Source: Ruoffia tabacinasalis
Lineage (GTDB): Bacteria > Bacillota > Bacilli > Lactobacillales > Aerococcaceae
Assembly (NCBI RefSeq): GCF_042652985.1
Contig: NZ_JBHSHQ010000042.1
Coordinates: forward strand, 1 to 64,000
Length of the DNA: 64,000 nucleotides
Direction: 5' to 3'
The position numbers and the translations under genes are program-made. Shown piece after piece: positions 1 through 8,584 of this stretch (within the stretch, counting starts at the first letter, position 1; each line of letters opens with the position of its first letter). The notes beneath the pieces were generated by a model, which worked only from the letters and a program-made list of their open reading frames with translations, ran no database searches and was not told the origin of the DNA.

Positions 1-165
1 TTAAGTTTGATCAATGAGAGACTGGTGAAACATTGTATAGTATTTTACACAGGATTATGGACTTGACTAAAATCACCCACAAACAAACATAAATTAAGTT
101 AATTGAGATGAATTAAACCAACTGAAACTTTTGCCTAGTAAGAAAGAAATTATAGGAGTAATTTA

Positions 166-2115
166 ATGAAACAATATAATCCAACGTCTCAAAGTGAACC
201 AGAATATGATTACAATTATTTAACTACAATTATAAATCAAATTAGTCATGATTCAGTCTTTGTTGAAAGGAACTATTATCCTGGAAAACTCGGCGCTATA
301 TATAGTAGAGAAAAAACAGAGTTCAAATTATGGGCTCCAACTGCATCACAAGTTGAAATATTAATTTATGATGGTCATTATGGTGTGTTAAAAGAAAATA
401 TTGTAATGACGCGGTCAAATGACGACAAGATATTTATCCATACAATTGAAGGAGATAACCATGGGTTAACATATCGTTACCGCTTAACGTTTTTTGATGG
501 ACGAGTCAATACGTCAAATGATCCATATGCGAGAGCTGTGACTGTCAATGGCCAACGCTCAGTTGTTGTTGATTTGGACAAAACGAATCCAGATAACTGG
601 GGAGAAAGAGTGCCCGAGATGGATGATATTAGTAAAACAGTGATTTATGAACTGCATTTACGTGACTTTACAGTTGATTCAAACAGTGGTGTCACTCACA
701 AAGGAAAATTTCTTGGAGCCATTGAAGAGAGTGCAAAGAATCCTAACGGTTCACCAACTGGTATCGACTATTTAAAAGAATTAGGTGTGACTCATGTGGA
801 GTTTTTACCTTTATTTGATTACCAAACCGTAGATGAGACCGTCGAAAAGCCACGCGAATATAATTGGGGTTACGACCCACAAAATTATGGTGCACCAGAG
901 GGATCTTATTCAACAAATCCTTATGACCCATTTACGCGAATAAAAGAAATGAAACAAATGATACAAGCCTTTCATGATGCGGGCTTGCGAGTGATTATGG
1001 ACGTTGTTTATAATCACGTTTATGAAGTGGACGACCATAGTTTCCACCTCACTGTACCGGGTTACTTCTTCCGATATAATGACGTTGGACAGTTTACGAA
1101 TGGAACGGGTGTCGGAAACGATACAGCTTCAGAACGTTATATGATGCGCAAGTACATTGTTGACAGTGTATCTTATTGGGCTAAAGAATATCAAATCGAT
1201 GGTTTCCGCTTTGATTTAATGGGAATCCATGACACAACCACTATGAATACCGTGCGAAAAGCGTTGGATGAAATTGATCCAAGTATCTTACTTTTTGGTG
1301 AGGGCTGGGATTTATATACACCCTTAAGTGAAAATATGGTAGCCAATCATAATAATGCAGTATTGATGCCAAGAGTCGGCCAATTTAATGATGGACTACG
1401 AGAAGCATTAAAAGGAAATGACTTTGAAGCAACAGCTCGAGGCTTTATTAATGGAGCTTGGCATATGGAACAACAAGTCGCTCAAAATGTCTTGGCAGGT
1501 GTTGATTTTGGTTCATACAACGATCCTCAACAATTGATTCAATACGTTGAAGCGCATGACAACTTTACCTTGTATGATAAATTAAGAGCAGCAGATCCAG
1601 ATTTAGATGAGAATACCATTACGAAACGCCATGAATTAGCGACGACAATTATTCTGTTATCACAAGGAATACCTTTCATTCATGCGGGTCAAGAATTTCT
1701 TAGAACAAAAAAAGGCGTCCGAGATAGTTATAATAAACCAGATGAAATTAACAAACTTGAGTGGTTAAGACAAGATGCGTATCGTGAGTCAGTCGAGTTA
1801 GTTAAAAACCTTATTAAATTAAGAAATCAAGAACCTTTATTCCATTTATCAACTTATGAAGAGATTAAAGAAAGAATTGAAGTAACTAGAGCAGATTACC
1901 AAATTGTTCAATTAACTTATAAAGGAGACGGCTATAAGCTGTTTGTAACCTTTAATGCTCAAGGGAATATGTTAAATGTTCCAGTTAAAAAAGGTGAGTA
2001 CATTAAAAAAGTGACTAATCGTCGTGTTTATCTTGAAGATGACAATTTAACAGGGGAAATTGATAATATACTTATCGATTCTTACACCACTTTAGTCTTA
2101 AAGAAATTCGACTAA
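166..2115 (+). CDS. pulA: Type I pullulanase (glycogen/starch debranching enzyme)
   Basis: Hydrolyses alpha-1,6 branch points of pullulan, glycogen and limit dextrins. The 649-aa protein has an N-terminal CBM48-like region (about residues 45-130, FKLWAPTA) followed by a GH13 barrel. The type I pullulanase signature YNWGYDP is at residues 232-238. The predicted catalytic residues are D350 (DGFRFD), E379 (FGEGWD) and D465 (EAHDN). There is no signal peptide, so it should act inside the cell on glycogen or imported maltodextrin. The start is set by AGGAG (positions 154-158) just before the ATG. It stands alone here, followed by a strong terminator, but its substrates tie it to the glg and mal genes elsewhere in the window. 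A TTGACT at 63-68 could be a -35 element, but no good -10 follows it. Family assignment is secure. Confidence 0.95.
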   Translation: MKQYNPTSQSEPEYDYNYLTTIINQISHDSVFVERNYYPGKLGAIYSREKTEFKLWAPTASQVEILIYDGHYGVLKENIVMTRSNDDKIFIHTIEGDNHGLTYRYRLTFFDGRVNTSNDPYARAVTVNGQRSVVVDLDKTNPDNWGERVPEMDDISKTVIYELHLRDFTVDSNSGVTHKGKFLGAIEESAKNPNGSPTGIDYLKELGVTHVEFLPLFDYQTVDETVEKPREYNWGYDPQNYGAPEGSYSTNPYDPFTRIKEMKQMIQAFHDAGLRVIMDVVYNHVYEVDDHSFHLTVPGYFFRYNDVGQFTNGTGVGNDTASERYMMRKYIVDSVSYWAKEYQIDGFRFDLMGIHDTTTMNTVRKALDEIDPSILLFGEGWDLYTPLSENMVANHNNAVLMPRVGQFNDGLREALKGNDFEATARGFINGAWHMEQQVAQNVLAGVDFGSYNDPQQLIQYVEAHDNFTLYDKLRAADPDLDENTITKRHELATTIILLSQGIPFIHAGQEFLRTKKGVRDSYNKPDEINKLEWLRQDAYRESVELVKNLIKLRNQEPLFHLSTYEEIKERIEVTRADYQIVQLTYKGDGYKLFVTFNAQGNMLNVPVKKGEYIKKVTNRRVYLEDDNLTGEIDNILIDSYTTLVLKKFD

Positions 2116-2134
2116 TCACTCATTTATAGATCAG

Positions 2135-2181
2135 ACCACTACATTTGTTAGATGTATCTTTACAAATATAGTGGTTTTTTT
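2135..2181 (+). terminator. Intrinsic terminator after pulA
   Basis: Arms ACCACTACATTTGT and ACAAATATAGTGGT pair over 14 bp with one mismatch, followed by a run of T. Confidence 0.85.
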
Positions 2182-2468
2182 GTGCAGTTTTTAAGACTCA
2201 TGAAGAATATGTAACCTAAGTTGTTATATCGTTTTACCCTAGAATGTTCGTGTTTTTAAAAGAGATTAAATTGAAAGCGTAAGTAAAAGTGTTTTTTTTG
2301 GAAAAATTATTACGATTCATTCTGCTACTATGGTATATTTTAAGTATAGATAAACATATTTTATGTGGCAGTGGATAAAGATAATTACCAGTCGTTATAT
2401 TTCTATATTAGAATTATGAGCGAAGTCATTAAGAAAAGTGTTTGAAAGCTATTAAAGAAAGGGGTAAG
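2182..2468 (+). other. Intergenic gap with a weak cre-like site
   Basis: About 290 bases without a gene. TTGAAAGCGTAAGTA at 2271-2285 fits the cre consensus WTGNAANCGNWWNCW except at one position. An AT-rich stretch around 2328-2345 could hold a -10 element for the next gene. Neither is certain and I see nothing else. Confidence 0.3.
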
Positions 2469-2471
2469 ATG

Positions 2472-3098
2472 ATGCGATTCAATGATAGAGAAGAAGCAGC
2501 AAAGCAATTAACAGAAAAGATAAAGGTGGACGAGCTAAAAAATACAATTGTATTGGCAATGCCACGTGGTGGAGTACCATTAGGACTGACAATAGCCGAT
2601 GAATTTAATATTCCTTTAGATGTCATCTTAGCCAAAAAGATAGGTCATCCGATGAATTCAGAATTTGCGATTGGAGCGATGGCAGAAGGTGGCGAACCAC
2701 TAATGACTGACGATATTCACGTGAGTTCGACTTGGTTAGAGAAGCGAGTGAAACAAATTACGGACGAGATTGATCGTCGTCGAGCGATTTATAGCGAAGT
2801 GATTGAGAAACAATCATTGACCGACAAACATGTTATCCTAGTTGACGATGGAATTGCGACTGGGCATACAATGTTTGCGGCAATCGAGTCTGTCTGCTCT
2901 AAAAAACCACTAAGTATTAGTGTGGCAGTTCCAATTATTCCAGAAGACACTTTCAAAGCTCTTGAAAAAGTCGTTGATAATATTTACTACGTACAAATTC
3001 CGGAAGCATTTTTAGGCTCAGTTAGCGCCTATTATGAAAACTTCCCGCAATTAGATGACTACAAAGTCCAACAATTATTAGGCAATCAATCTATTTAA
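2472..3098 (+). CDS. Phosphoribosyltransferase family protein
   Basis: A 208-aa PRTase-fold protein of the COG1926 type. The PRPP-binding loop is clear: two acidic residues followed by a small-residue loop in VILVDDGIATGHTM. The N-terminal AMPRGGVPLG and AKKIGHP segments are typical of this group. The natural base substrate of this subfamily is unknown. The gene stands alone between two terminators. The start at 2472 is preferred over ATG 2469 and an upstream TTG at 2442, because GAAAGGGG (2457-2464) is 7 nt from 2472. It might help to salvage bases, but nothing nearby supports a specific pathway. Confidence 0.8.
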   Translation: MRFNDREEAAKQLTEKIKVDELKNTIVLAMPRGGVPLGLTIADEFNIPLDVILAKKIGHPMNSEFAIGAMAEGGEPLMTDDIHVSSTWLEKRVKQITDEIDRRRAIYSEVIEKQSLTDKHVILVDDGIATGHTMFAAIESVCSKKPLSISVAVPIIPEDTFKALEKVVDNIYYVQIPEAFLGSVSAYYENFPQLDDYKVQQLLGNQSI

Positions 3099-3103
3099 TT
3101 AAT

Positions 3104-3141
3104 AAAGCATCCCTTTCTAAATATAGATTGGGATGCTTTTG
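3104..3141 (+). terminator. Intrinsic terminator
   Basis: Perfect 10-bp stem AAAGCATCCC / GGGATGCTTT followed by T-rich sequence. Confidence 0.85.
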
Positions 3142-3212
3142 TTTGCAAACATTCTAATACGTGTTAGATTAAGGTGGAGCAGATTTAATAAATATAAAGG
3201 GCGGTATAAAAT

Positions 3213-3710
3213 TTGGAAGATAAGACAGTTCAGTTATTTAAAGACGCAATGGCAAATTACCCCTCAGGCGTTGTGATTGTTACGACGATGAACGATGAAG
3301 GACGCCCTGTGGGCATTGCTGCTAACTCTTTTACATCACTTTCGATAGACCCGTTATTAGTGTTATGGTCCATCGGTAATAAGTCATCATCTTATGACAT
3401 ATTCAATCATAGCAAGCAATTTGCGGTTCATTTATTAGCTGGAAACCAACCAGAACTTGTAAATGTGTTCTCACGCAAAGATATTGATCGCTTCGCGCAG
3501 ATTGAGTGGAGTTACTCAGAAAGCGGCTTACCTATTATTGAAGGCGCTTATGCGACATTTGAATGCGATACCTTTGAAACAATGGTGGCGGGCGACCATG
3601 CGATTATTACCGGAAGCGTCAAGCACATCACGACAAATATCCAAAATCCATTGCTATATCACCAAAGAAGAGTCGGACCGTTACCACTCACATTTCATGA
3701 AAATATATAG
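3213..3710 (+). CDS. Flavin reductase-like FMN-binding protein
   Basis: A 165-aa protein of the flavin reductase domain family (split beta-barrel binding FMN). Family features seen are YPSGVVIVTT near the N-terminus, GIAANSFTSLS (the phosphate-binding region), FAVHLLAG and a late GDHAIITG segment. Members reduce free flavin with NAD(P)H for a partner oxygenase or act as small FMN reductases. No partner oxygenase is nearby, so the role is open. It starts at a TTG with AAAGGGCGG about 10 nt upstream. It is monocistronic. Confidence 0.75.
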   Translation: MEDKTVQLFKDAMANYPSGVVIVTTMNDEGRPVGIAANSFTSLSIDPLLVLWSIGNKSSSYDIFNHSKQFAVHLLAGNQPELVNVFSRKDIDRFAQIEWSYSESGLPIIEGAYATFECDTFETMVAGDHAIITGSVKHITTNIQNPLLYHQRRVGPLPLTFHENI

Positions 3711-3716
3711 ATAGAC

Positions 3717-3750
3717 ACCTCGAGTTACTTAAACGTTTCTCGAGTTTTTT
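3717..3750 (+). terminator. Weak intrinsic terminator
   Basis: CTCGAG at 3719-3724 pairs with CTCGAG at 3739-3744, followed by TTTTTT. The stem is only 6 bp, so efficiency is uncertain. Confidence 0.5.
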
Positions 3751-3846
3751 GTCGACCTCTGAATTAATTGACTGAAATTAAATAGATTTAAAATGTTGGT
3801 AATACTATATTGTTAAGGTTATCAGCTTAAATAAATAAAAAACATT

Positions 3847-3875
3847 TTGACAAATGGCCTTCTATAAGATAAAGT
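3847..3875 (+). promoter_or_regulatory. glmS promoter (TTGACA-17-TAAAGT)
   Basis: Consensus -35 TTGACA at 3847-3852 and TAAAGT at 3870-3875 with 17-bp spacing. It starts transcription about 40 nt before the glmS ribozyme. Confidence 0.65.
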
Positions 3876-3914
3876 AATATAGCTTTTAGAAAATAATTAA
3901 AAGGAGTATAAACA

Positions 3915-4074
3915 TATAGGATAGCGCCAGGCCTTAAATATAAGGTGACGAGGATTGAACTTATCGAGTTTTCGGCGGATGGTTCAAGGCAGTGTAATCT
4001 TTAAAGTTAATAAAAACCAATGTGTAAATGTTGGTACAGAGATTAACTTACACACCTAAAAGCAAAATAATTAG
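3915..4074 (+). ncRNA. glmS ribozyme (glucosamine-6-phosphate-sensing self-cleaving RNA)
   Basis: The 5-prime UTR of glmS holds the conserved glmS ribozyme core in order: AGCGCC (3923-3928), GGTGACGAGG (about 3944-3953), TTATCGAGTTTTCGGCGGAT (3961-3980), then the P3/P4 region with TGTGTAA / TTACACA pairing. By homology with the B. subtilis ribozyme, cleavage lies between A3923 and G3924. When GlcN6P, the product of GlmS, binds, the RNA cleaves itself. The 5-prime-OH transcript is then degraded, giving feedback control of cell-wall precursor synthesis. Confidence 0.93.
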
Positions 4075-4095
4075 GTGAAAAGAGGAAATAAATCA

Positions 4096-5904
4096 ATGTG
4101 TGGAATTGTAGGATTTATTGGAGAAGGTAACGTACAAGAAGTTTTAATTGGTGGTTTAGAAAAATTAGAATACCGTGGATATGATTCAGCAGGAATTTTT
4201 GTTGTTGATATAGAAGCCAATGGGCATCTATTTAAAGAAGAAGGTCGCATTGCGAAATTAAAAAGCGAAGTCGACTTTGATTTACAATCCGTTGTTGGAA
4301 TTGGGCATACACGTTGGGCGACTCATGGACCGGCAGCAACGTATAACGCTCATCCACATCGCTCAGCCAACCAACGATTTGTGCTGGTTCATAACGGTGT
4401 TATTGAGAATTACAAAGAGATTAAGGAAGAATATTTACAAGGTGTTGAATTATCGTCTGATACAGATACTGAAGTGGCGGTTGCTTTAATTGAGTATTTT
4501 GTAGAAGCGGAAGAATTATCAACGAAAGAAGCCTTTAAAAAAGCTTTATCAGTGATTAAAGGGTCATATGCTTTCGGTTTGGTAGATCAATTAGATCCTA
4601 ACGTTCTTTATGCTGCTAAAAATAAAAGTCCTTTATTGATTGGTAAAGGTGATGGCTTCAATGTCATCGTCTCTGATGCGATGGCAGCCATTGAACATAC
4701 AAATGAGTATATCGAAATTAAAGATAATGAAATGATCACAATTACTCAAGATAACGTAATCATCGAAGACGTTGATGGTAATGTTATTGAGCGCGAGTCA
4801 TATATTGCCGAATTAGATGCCAATGATTTAGAAAAAGGAGCCTATCCTTTCTATATGATTAAAGAAATCGATGAACAACCTGCAGTATTACGCCGTTTGG
4901 TTCAAGAATATCAAAATGACCAGCATGAGTTTGAAATCGATTCAGATTTAACAGACGACTTATTAAATAGTGAACGTGTGTATGTTATCGCTGCAGGGAC
5001 AAGTTATAATGCGGGTTGGGCAAGTAAAGCCATCATGGAAAAAGTAGCTAAAATCCCAACTGAAGTACATTTAGCCAGTGAATTTGCTTATGATATTCCA
5101 TTACTAAGCGAAAAACCATTCTTTATTTTCTTAACTCAAAGTGGTGAGACAGCAGATAGTCGCCAAGCTTTGGTAAAAGTGAATGAATTAGGTCATCCAT
5201 CATTAACAATTACAAATGTTAAAGGGTCTACTTTATCACGTGAAGCGAGTCATACTTTATTACTTCATGCTGGTCCGGAAATTGCGGTCGCTTCAACAAA
5301 AGCTTATACTGCTCAAATTACAGTAATGGCAATTTTAGCGGATGCGCTTCGTGCATTAAAATCCGAAGAAGCAGGGTTTGACATGGCTAAAGAAATTGGT
5401 CTAGCAGCTTCAGCTATGGAATCAATCTTATCAGAACGTGATGATATTAAAACTTGGGTTGACTCAAACTTAATGGAAACACGCAACGCTTTCTATATTG
5501 GACGTACTGCAGATTATTACGTAGCGATGGAAGCGGCTTTGAAATTAAAAGAAATTTCTTATATCCAAACTGAAGCGTTTGCCTCAGGAGAATTAAAACA
5601 TGGAACCATTGCTTTAATCGAAGAGGGTACACCAGTCATCGCTTTGATTAGTGGCGAATTAACTTCAGCTCATACACGTGGTAATATTGAAGAAGTAAAA
5701 GCTCGTGGAGCAAATACGATGGTTATTTCAACACATGCGTTATCTAGAGAAGATGACCAATTCATTGTTTCTAACTTGAACGAGTTGTTGGCACCACTAG
5801 CTATGGTGGTTGTAACACAAATGATTGCTTATTATACAGCCTTAGGACGCGGTCTAGATGTGGATAAACCACGTAACCTTGCTAAAAGTGTAACCGTTGA
5901 ATAA
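4096..5904 (+). CDS. glmS: Glutamine-fructose-6-phosphate aminotransferase (isomerizing)
   Basis: Makes glucosamine-6-phosphate from fructose-6-phosphate and glutamine, the first step toward UDP-GlcNAc and peptidoglycan. It has 602 aa. The N-terminal class II glutaminase domain begins MCGIVGFIG, whose Cys after Met removal is the nucleophile. Two SIS sugar-isomerase domains follow (YVIAAGTSYNAG, TQSGETADSR, ASTKAYTAQ), and the C-terminus KSVTVE is typical. An in-frame upstream codon at 4075 would add seven residues, but ATG 4096 is required so that Cys becomes residue 1, and AGAGGA lies 9 nt upstream. It is controlled by the ribozyme in its leader. Confidence 0.97.
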   Translation: MCGIVGFIGEGNVQEVLIGGLEKLEYRGYDSAGIFVVDIEANGHLFKEEGRIAKLKSEVDFDLQSVVGIGHTRWATHGPAATYNAHPHRSANQRFVLVHNGVIENYKEIKEEYLQGVELSSDTDTEVAVALIEYFVEAEELSTKEAFKKALSVIKGSYAFGLVDQLDPNVLYAAKNKSPLLIGKGDGFNVIVSDAMAAIEHTNEYIEIKDNEMITITQDNVIIEDVDGNVIERESYIAELDANDLEKGAYPFYMIKEIDEQPAVLRRLVQEYQNDQHEFEIDSDLTDDLLNSERVYVIAAGTSYNAGWASKAIMEKVAKIPTEVHLASEFAYDIPLLSEKPFFIFLTQSGETADSRQALVKVNELGHPSLTITNVKGSTLSREASHTLLLHAGPEIAVASTKAYTAQITVMAILADALRALKSEEAGFDMAKEIGLAASAMESILSERDDIKTWVDSNLMETRNAFYIGRTADYYVAMEAALKLKEISYIQTEAFASGELKHGTIALIEEGTPVIALISGELTSAHTRGNIEEVKARGANTMVISTHALSREDDQFIVSNLNELLAPLAMVVVTQMIAYYTALGRGLDVDKPRNLAKSVTVE

Positions 5905-5936
5905 GACTCATTTATTTAAATAAAACTTAATAAACA

Positions 5937-5965
5937 TTGCTAAACCCCAGTATAATAGGTACAAT
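5937..5965 (+). promoter_or_regulatory. Promoter of the acetate-type transporter gene (TTGCTA-17-TACAAT)
   Basis: -35 TTGCTA at 5937-5942 and -10 TACAAT at 5960-5965 with 17-bp spacing, about 38 bp before the probable start codon. Confidence 0.6.
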
Positions 5966-6003
5966 AAGAGGCAGTGTGTAAAATATTATATTGTACTGGA
6001 GAT

Positions 6004-6597
6004 ATGGAATTGGAAAAAGAAAAAAATGTTTTATTTAGTGAGATTACTGCAAACCCAGCACCTTTAGGGTTAATGGGCTTTGGTATGACAACAATACTGT
6101 TGAATATTCATAATGCAGGATTCTTTCCACTAGATTCAATGATCTTAGCTATGGGAATTTTTTACGGTGGTATGGCACAAGTTGTTGCGGGTATTATGGA
6201 ATTCAAGAAAAATAATACGTTCGGAACGACAGCATTCACTTCATACGGATTCTTTTGGATGGCATTAGCAGCGCTGAATATCCTTCCAGAAATGGGATAT
6301 GGAGAAGCGGCTAATTCACTTTCAATGGCGGCATTTTTATTTATGTGGGGCTTCTTCACATTGTTTATGTTCATCGCTACTTTACGCATTTCAAAAGCCT
6401 TACAAGTAGTTTTTGGAACATTAACACTTTTATTCTTCTTATTGGCAATTGGTAACTTTACTGGATCGACTTTAATATTAACAATTGCAGGATATGAAGG
6501 AATTATTTGTGGATTTACTGCAATTTATGCAGCGATGGCACAGGTAATTAATGAAACATATGGAAAAGTCGTATTACCAATTGGCGAAGTACAATAA
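6004..6597 (+). CDS. GPR1/FUN34/YaaH family transporter (acetate/succinate type)
   Basis: A six-helix membrane protein of about 197 aa. It opens with the family motif NPAPLGLMGFGMTT and continues with hydrophobic segments beginning SMILAMGIFYGG, FTSYGFFWMALAAL, AFLFMWGFFTLFMF and VVFGTLTLLFFLL. The E. coli relative SatP moves acetate and succinate with protons, and fungal members are acetate transporters. The substrate here is inferred. The start is uncertain: ATG 6004 is only 2 nt from GGAG, while TTG 6010 has an 8-nt spacing. A GTG at 5974 would add residues without family support. It is monocistronic, with its own promoter and terminator. Confidence 0.85.
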   Translation: MELEKEKNVLFSEITANPAPLGLMGFGMTTILLNIHNAGFFPLDSMILAMGIFYGGMAQVVAGIMEFKKNNTFGTTAFTSYGFFWMALAALNILPEMGYGEAANSLSMAAFLFMWGFFTLFMFIATLRISKALQVVFGTLTLLFFLLAIGNFTGSTLILTIAGYEGIICGFTAIYAAMAQVINETYGKVVLPIGEVQ

Positions 6598-6615
6598 GTA
6601 ATTAAGTTTATAATT

Positions 6616-6662
6616 AGCCTACTTTTAATCAGTAATATTCTGATTAAAGGTAGGCTTTTTTT
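6616..6662 (+). terminator. Intrinsic terminator
   Basis: A 16-bp stem (GCCTACTTTTAATCAG / CTGATTAAAGGTAGGC, one G-T wobble) followed by seven T. Confidence 0.9.
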
Positions 6663-6771
6663 GTACTATTTTGAACAATATAATATAAGGGTTTTTACTC
6701 GACATCCCCATTCATTCATTATACACTTTGAACAGATAGTCCCTTTGTCAATTTTAAAGGAGCATATTGTA

Positions 6772-7659
6772 ATGAGACAATTAATTTCAGCTCTATGGTT
6801 TGATAAGGAAGCAGAAGAGGCAGTCAATTTTTATACGTCGATATTTGAAAATTCAAGGATTATACGTAGAGAAACTTTTAAAGATACACCCATTGGTGAT
6901 TGTGAATCCATTGATTTTGAATTGGAAAATTTATCATTTGAAGCATTTAATGGTGGTGAACGCGCTGACTTTAACTCATCAATATCGATCATGGTTTCGA
7001 TGGCAACAGATAAAGAAGTGGATGCTTTATATGCGAAGTTATCCGTCGGTGGTGTTGATTTAATGCCACTAGATAGCTATCCCTTCAGTGAACGCTATGC
7101 TTGGGTTCAAGACAAGTACGGTGTGACATGGCAAATTATGGTCGATGAAAATAGTGCGGTAAAGCAAAAGCTCAAGTTAAATTTATTATTTAGTGGTGAG
7201 AGCTGTGGTAAAGCAGAAGCAGCTTTAAATTATTATCATGAGGTTTTTAATCAATCAGAAATCGAAGCGATATCTCATTATAGTGAAGGTGAAGCCGAAG
7301 ATAGCCGCGCAAAAGTGAATTATAGTGAATTGTCTATTAATGGTCAAAAGTTAACTCTGATGGATCATGGATTGGGCGGCGACTTTAATTTTAATGAAGC
7401 TTATTCATTAATGATTCTGTGCGGTTCACAAGCTGAAATCGATTATTACTGGGATAAATTATCTCATGATCCAGACTTTGAACAGTGTGGTTGGTTGAAA
7501 GACCAATTTGGTGTCCATTGGCAAATCATGCCCGTGAGACTTTATGAACTGATGAAAAATGGTTCTGAAGAAGAGCAGAAGCGGGTCACACAAGCGATGT
7601 TAAATATGAAAAAACTCGATATCGAAGCATTAGAAAATGCAATATATGAGTTGAGTTAA
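6772..7659 (+). CDS. Tandem VOC-domain protein (PhnB / 3-demethylubiquinone methyltransferase-like)
   Basis: A 295-aa protein with two repeats of the PhnB-like vicinal oxygen chelate fold, roughly residues 1-130 and 135-270. Each repeat has an N-terminal WFDKEAEEA or SCGKAEAAL type segment and ends in W-Q-I-M (YGVTWQIMVD, FGVHWQIMPV). The family is sometimes labelled 3-demethylubiquinone-9 3-methyltransferase, but no SAM motif is present and the biochemical role is unknown. ATG 6772 has AAAGGAG 9 nt upstream. The open frame back to 6661 lies in the preceding terminator and is not coding. Confidence 0.75.
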   Translation: MRQLISALWFDKEAEEAVNFYTSIFENSRIIRRETFKDTPIGDCESIDFELENLSFEAFNGGERADFNSSISIMVSMATDKEVDALYAKLSVGGVDLMPLDSYPFSERYAWVQDKYGVTWQIMVDENSAVKQKLKLNLLFSGESCGKAEAALNYYHEVFNQSEIEAISHYSEGEAEDSRAKVNYSELSINGQKLTLMDHGLGGDFNFNEAYSLMILCGSQAEIDYYWDKLSHDPDFEQCGWLKDQFGVHWQIMPVRLYELMKNGSEEEQKRVTQAMLNMKKLDIEALENAIYELS

Positions 7660-7660
7660 G

Positions 7661-7700
7661 AAAAAAAGGCGATCTCCCAAAATGGGAAATCGCCTTTTAA
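7661..7700. terminator. Bidirectional terminator
   Basis: AAAAGGCGATCTCCCA (7664-7679) pairs with TGGGAAATCGCCTTTT (7683-7698) with one mismatch. It has A/T flanks on both sides and sits between convergent genes. Confidence 0.85.
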
Positions 7701-7709
7701 TTTGGTTAA

Positions 7710-8309
7710 TTATTCACCGCTTACAGTCACGCGTACTTCGTCATCAATATATTCTTTTTCGCCTGGTGTACCTTCAATCGAACCAAATGGCATTTGAGCA
7801 ACCATTTCGTATGAAGCAGGTAAGTCAAACAGTTCTTTAACTGATTTATCAAAGCCTTGTTCAAAGCCAATATTCATATGTTGTAAGCTAGCTCCTAAGT
7901 TTAATTCAGCTAAGGCTAACCACATTGAGAATTGCATATTCGCATCATTATGATGCTTATATGTTTCAGCACGAACCCCTTCACCTAATCCTTCTTTAAC
8001 TGCATCATGATCTTCGAAGAATAAGATTGTACCCACTGCGCCTTTAGCACCTTCCATAACTCCTGAGAACATATCCCACATAGCACCTTGCATAACATCT
8101 TTTTGAACATCTAAGATATGGTCCCAGAATTTAACGTTATCTTCACCAAATAATACAACTAGACGAGTTGTTTGGCTGTTACTTGCAGACGGAATTTCTC
8201 TTGCTACTTCACGAATGCGACTAACAATTTCCTCTTTTGTTAAATCTGTGTTGTTTCCAAGACCGTATACTGAACGACGTTTTTTAACTAAATCTGTAAA
8301 TTGAGACAT
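7710..8309 (-). CDS. Nitroreductase family protein (Frm2/COG3560-like)
   Basis: A 199-aa FMN-dependent nitroreductase-fold protein. It has the N-terminal RRSVYGLG motif (the usual RRSxR/Y FMN-phosphate contact), IPSASNSQTTRLVVLFG, HHNDANMQFSMWLALAELNLGASLQH and C-terminal MPFGSIEGTPGEK. These segments resemble the fungal Frm2/Hbn1-like branch linked to redox and fatty-acid signalling, rather than NfsA or NfsB. A cytosolic NAD(P)H-dependent reductase is the safest label. AAAGGAG precedes the ATG. It is monocistronic, convergent with the VOC gene. Confidence 0.82.
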   Translation of the reverse strand: MSQFTDLVKKRRSVYGLGNNTDLTKEEIVSRIREVAREIPSASNSQTTRLVVLFGEDNVKFWDHILDVQKDVMQGAMWDMFSGVMEGAKGAVGTILFFEDHDAVKEGLGEGVRAETYKHHNDANMQFSMWLALAELNLGASLQHMNIGFEQGFDKSVKELFDLPASYEMVAQMPFGSIEGTPGEKEYIDDEVRVTVSGE

Positions 8310-8361
8310 ATATTAAAACTCCTTTCGATATAAAATATTTATTTTTTTACCACTTGAATCA

Positions 8362-8390
8362 AAGGTATCAATATTTGGATGACAAGTCAA
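8362..8390 (-). promoter_or_regulatory. Promoter of the nitroreductase gene (TTGACT-17-TACCTT)
   Basis: On the minus strand TTGACT (8390-8385) and TACCTT (8367-8362) are separated by 17 bp. The flanks contain separated ACCACTT / AAGTGGT and GGTAT / ATACC arms, which might be an operator. Confidence 0.45.
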
Positions 8391-8544
8391 AATATTTAAC
8401 TCGAATTCGATATAAATACCAAAAGTGGTTTATTATAGCTGTTTTGTTAACTTTAGTTCATACGTATCTAAATTTCAGAACTTACGTATAATTTTTTGAA
8501 TTCATTTTTTAGTATTATAATGAATGTATAATATTATAATTAAA

Positions 8545-8572
8545 CAAAAAATACTCCCGTGAGGGAGTATTT
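8545..8572 (-). terminator. Terminator of the LysM protein gene
   Basis: Perfect 10-bp hairpin AAATACTCCC / GGGAGTATTT. Read on the minus strand it is followed by a T run (complement of 8545-8550). Confidence 0.85.
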
Positions 8573-8584
8573 CATTGCTATAAA

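Noticed and set aside
1..165. 3-prime end of an upstream gene or a firm pulA promoter
   Set aside because: No coding frame with family features is visible and the TTGACT at 63-68 lacks a convincing -10.
2271..2285. cre controlling the phosphoribosyltransferase gene as a firm call
   Set aside because: One mismatch, nearly 200 bp from the start codon and no clear promoter beside it; kept only as a weak note.
4277..4489. 70-aa plus-strand ORF inside glmS
   Set aside because: Out-of-frame shadow of glmS without an SD.
6661..6771. Upstream extension of the tandem VOC protein
   Set aside because: It would start within the terminator of the previous gene; ATG 6772 has a proper SD.
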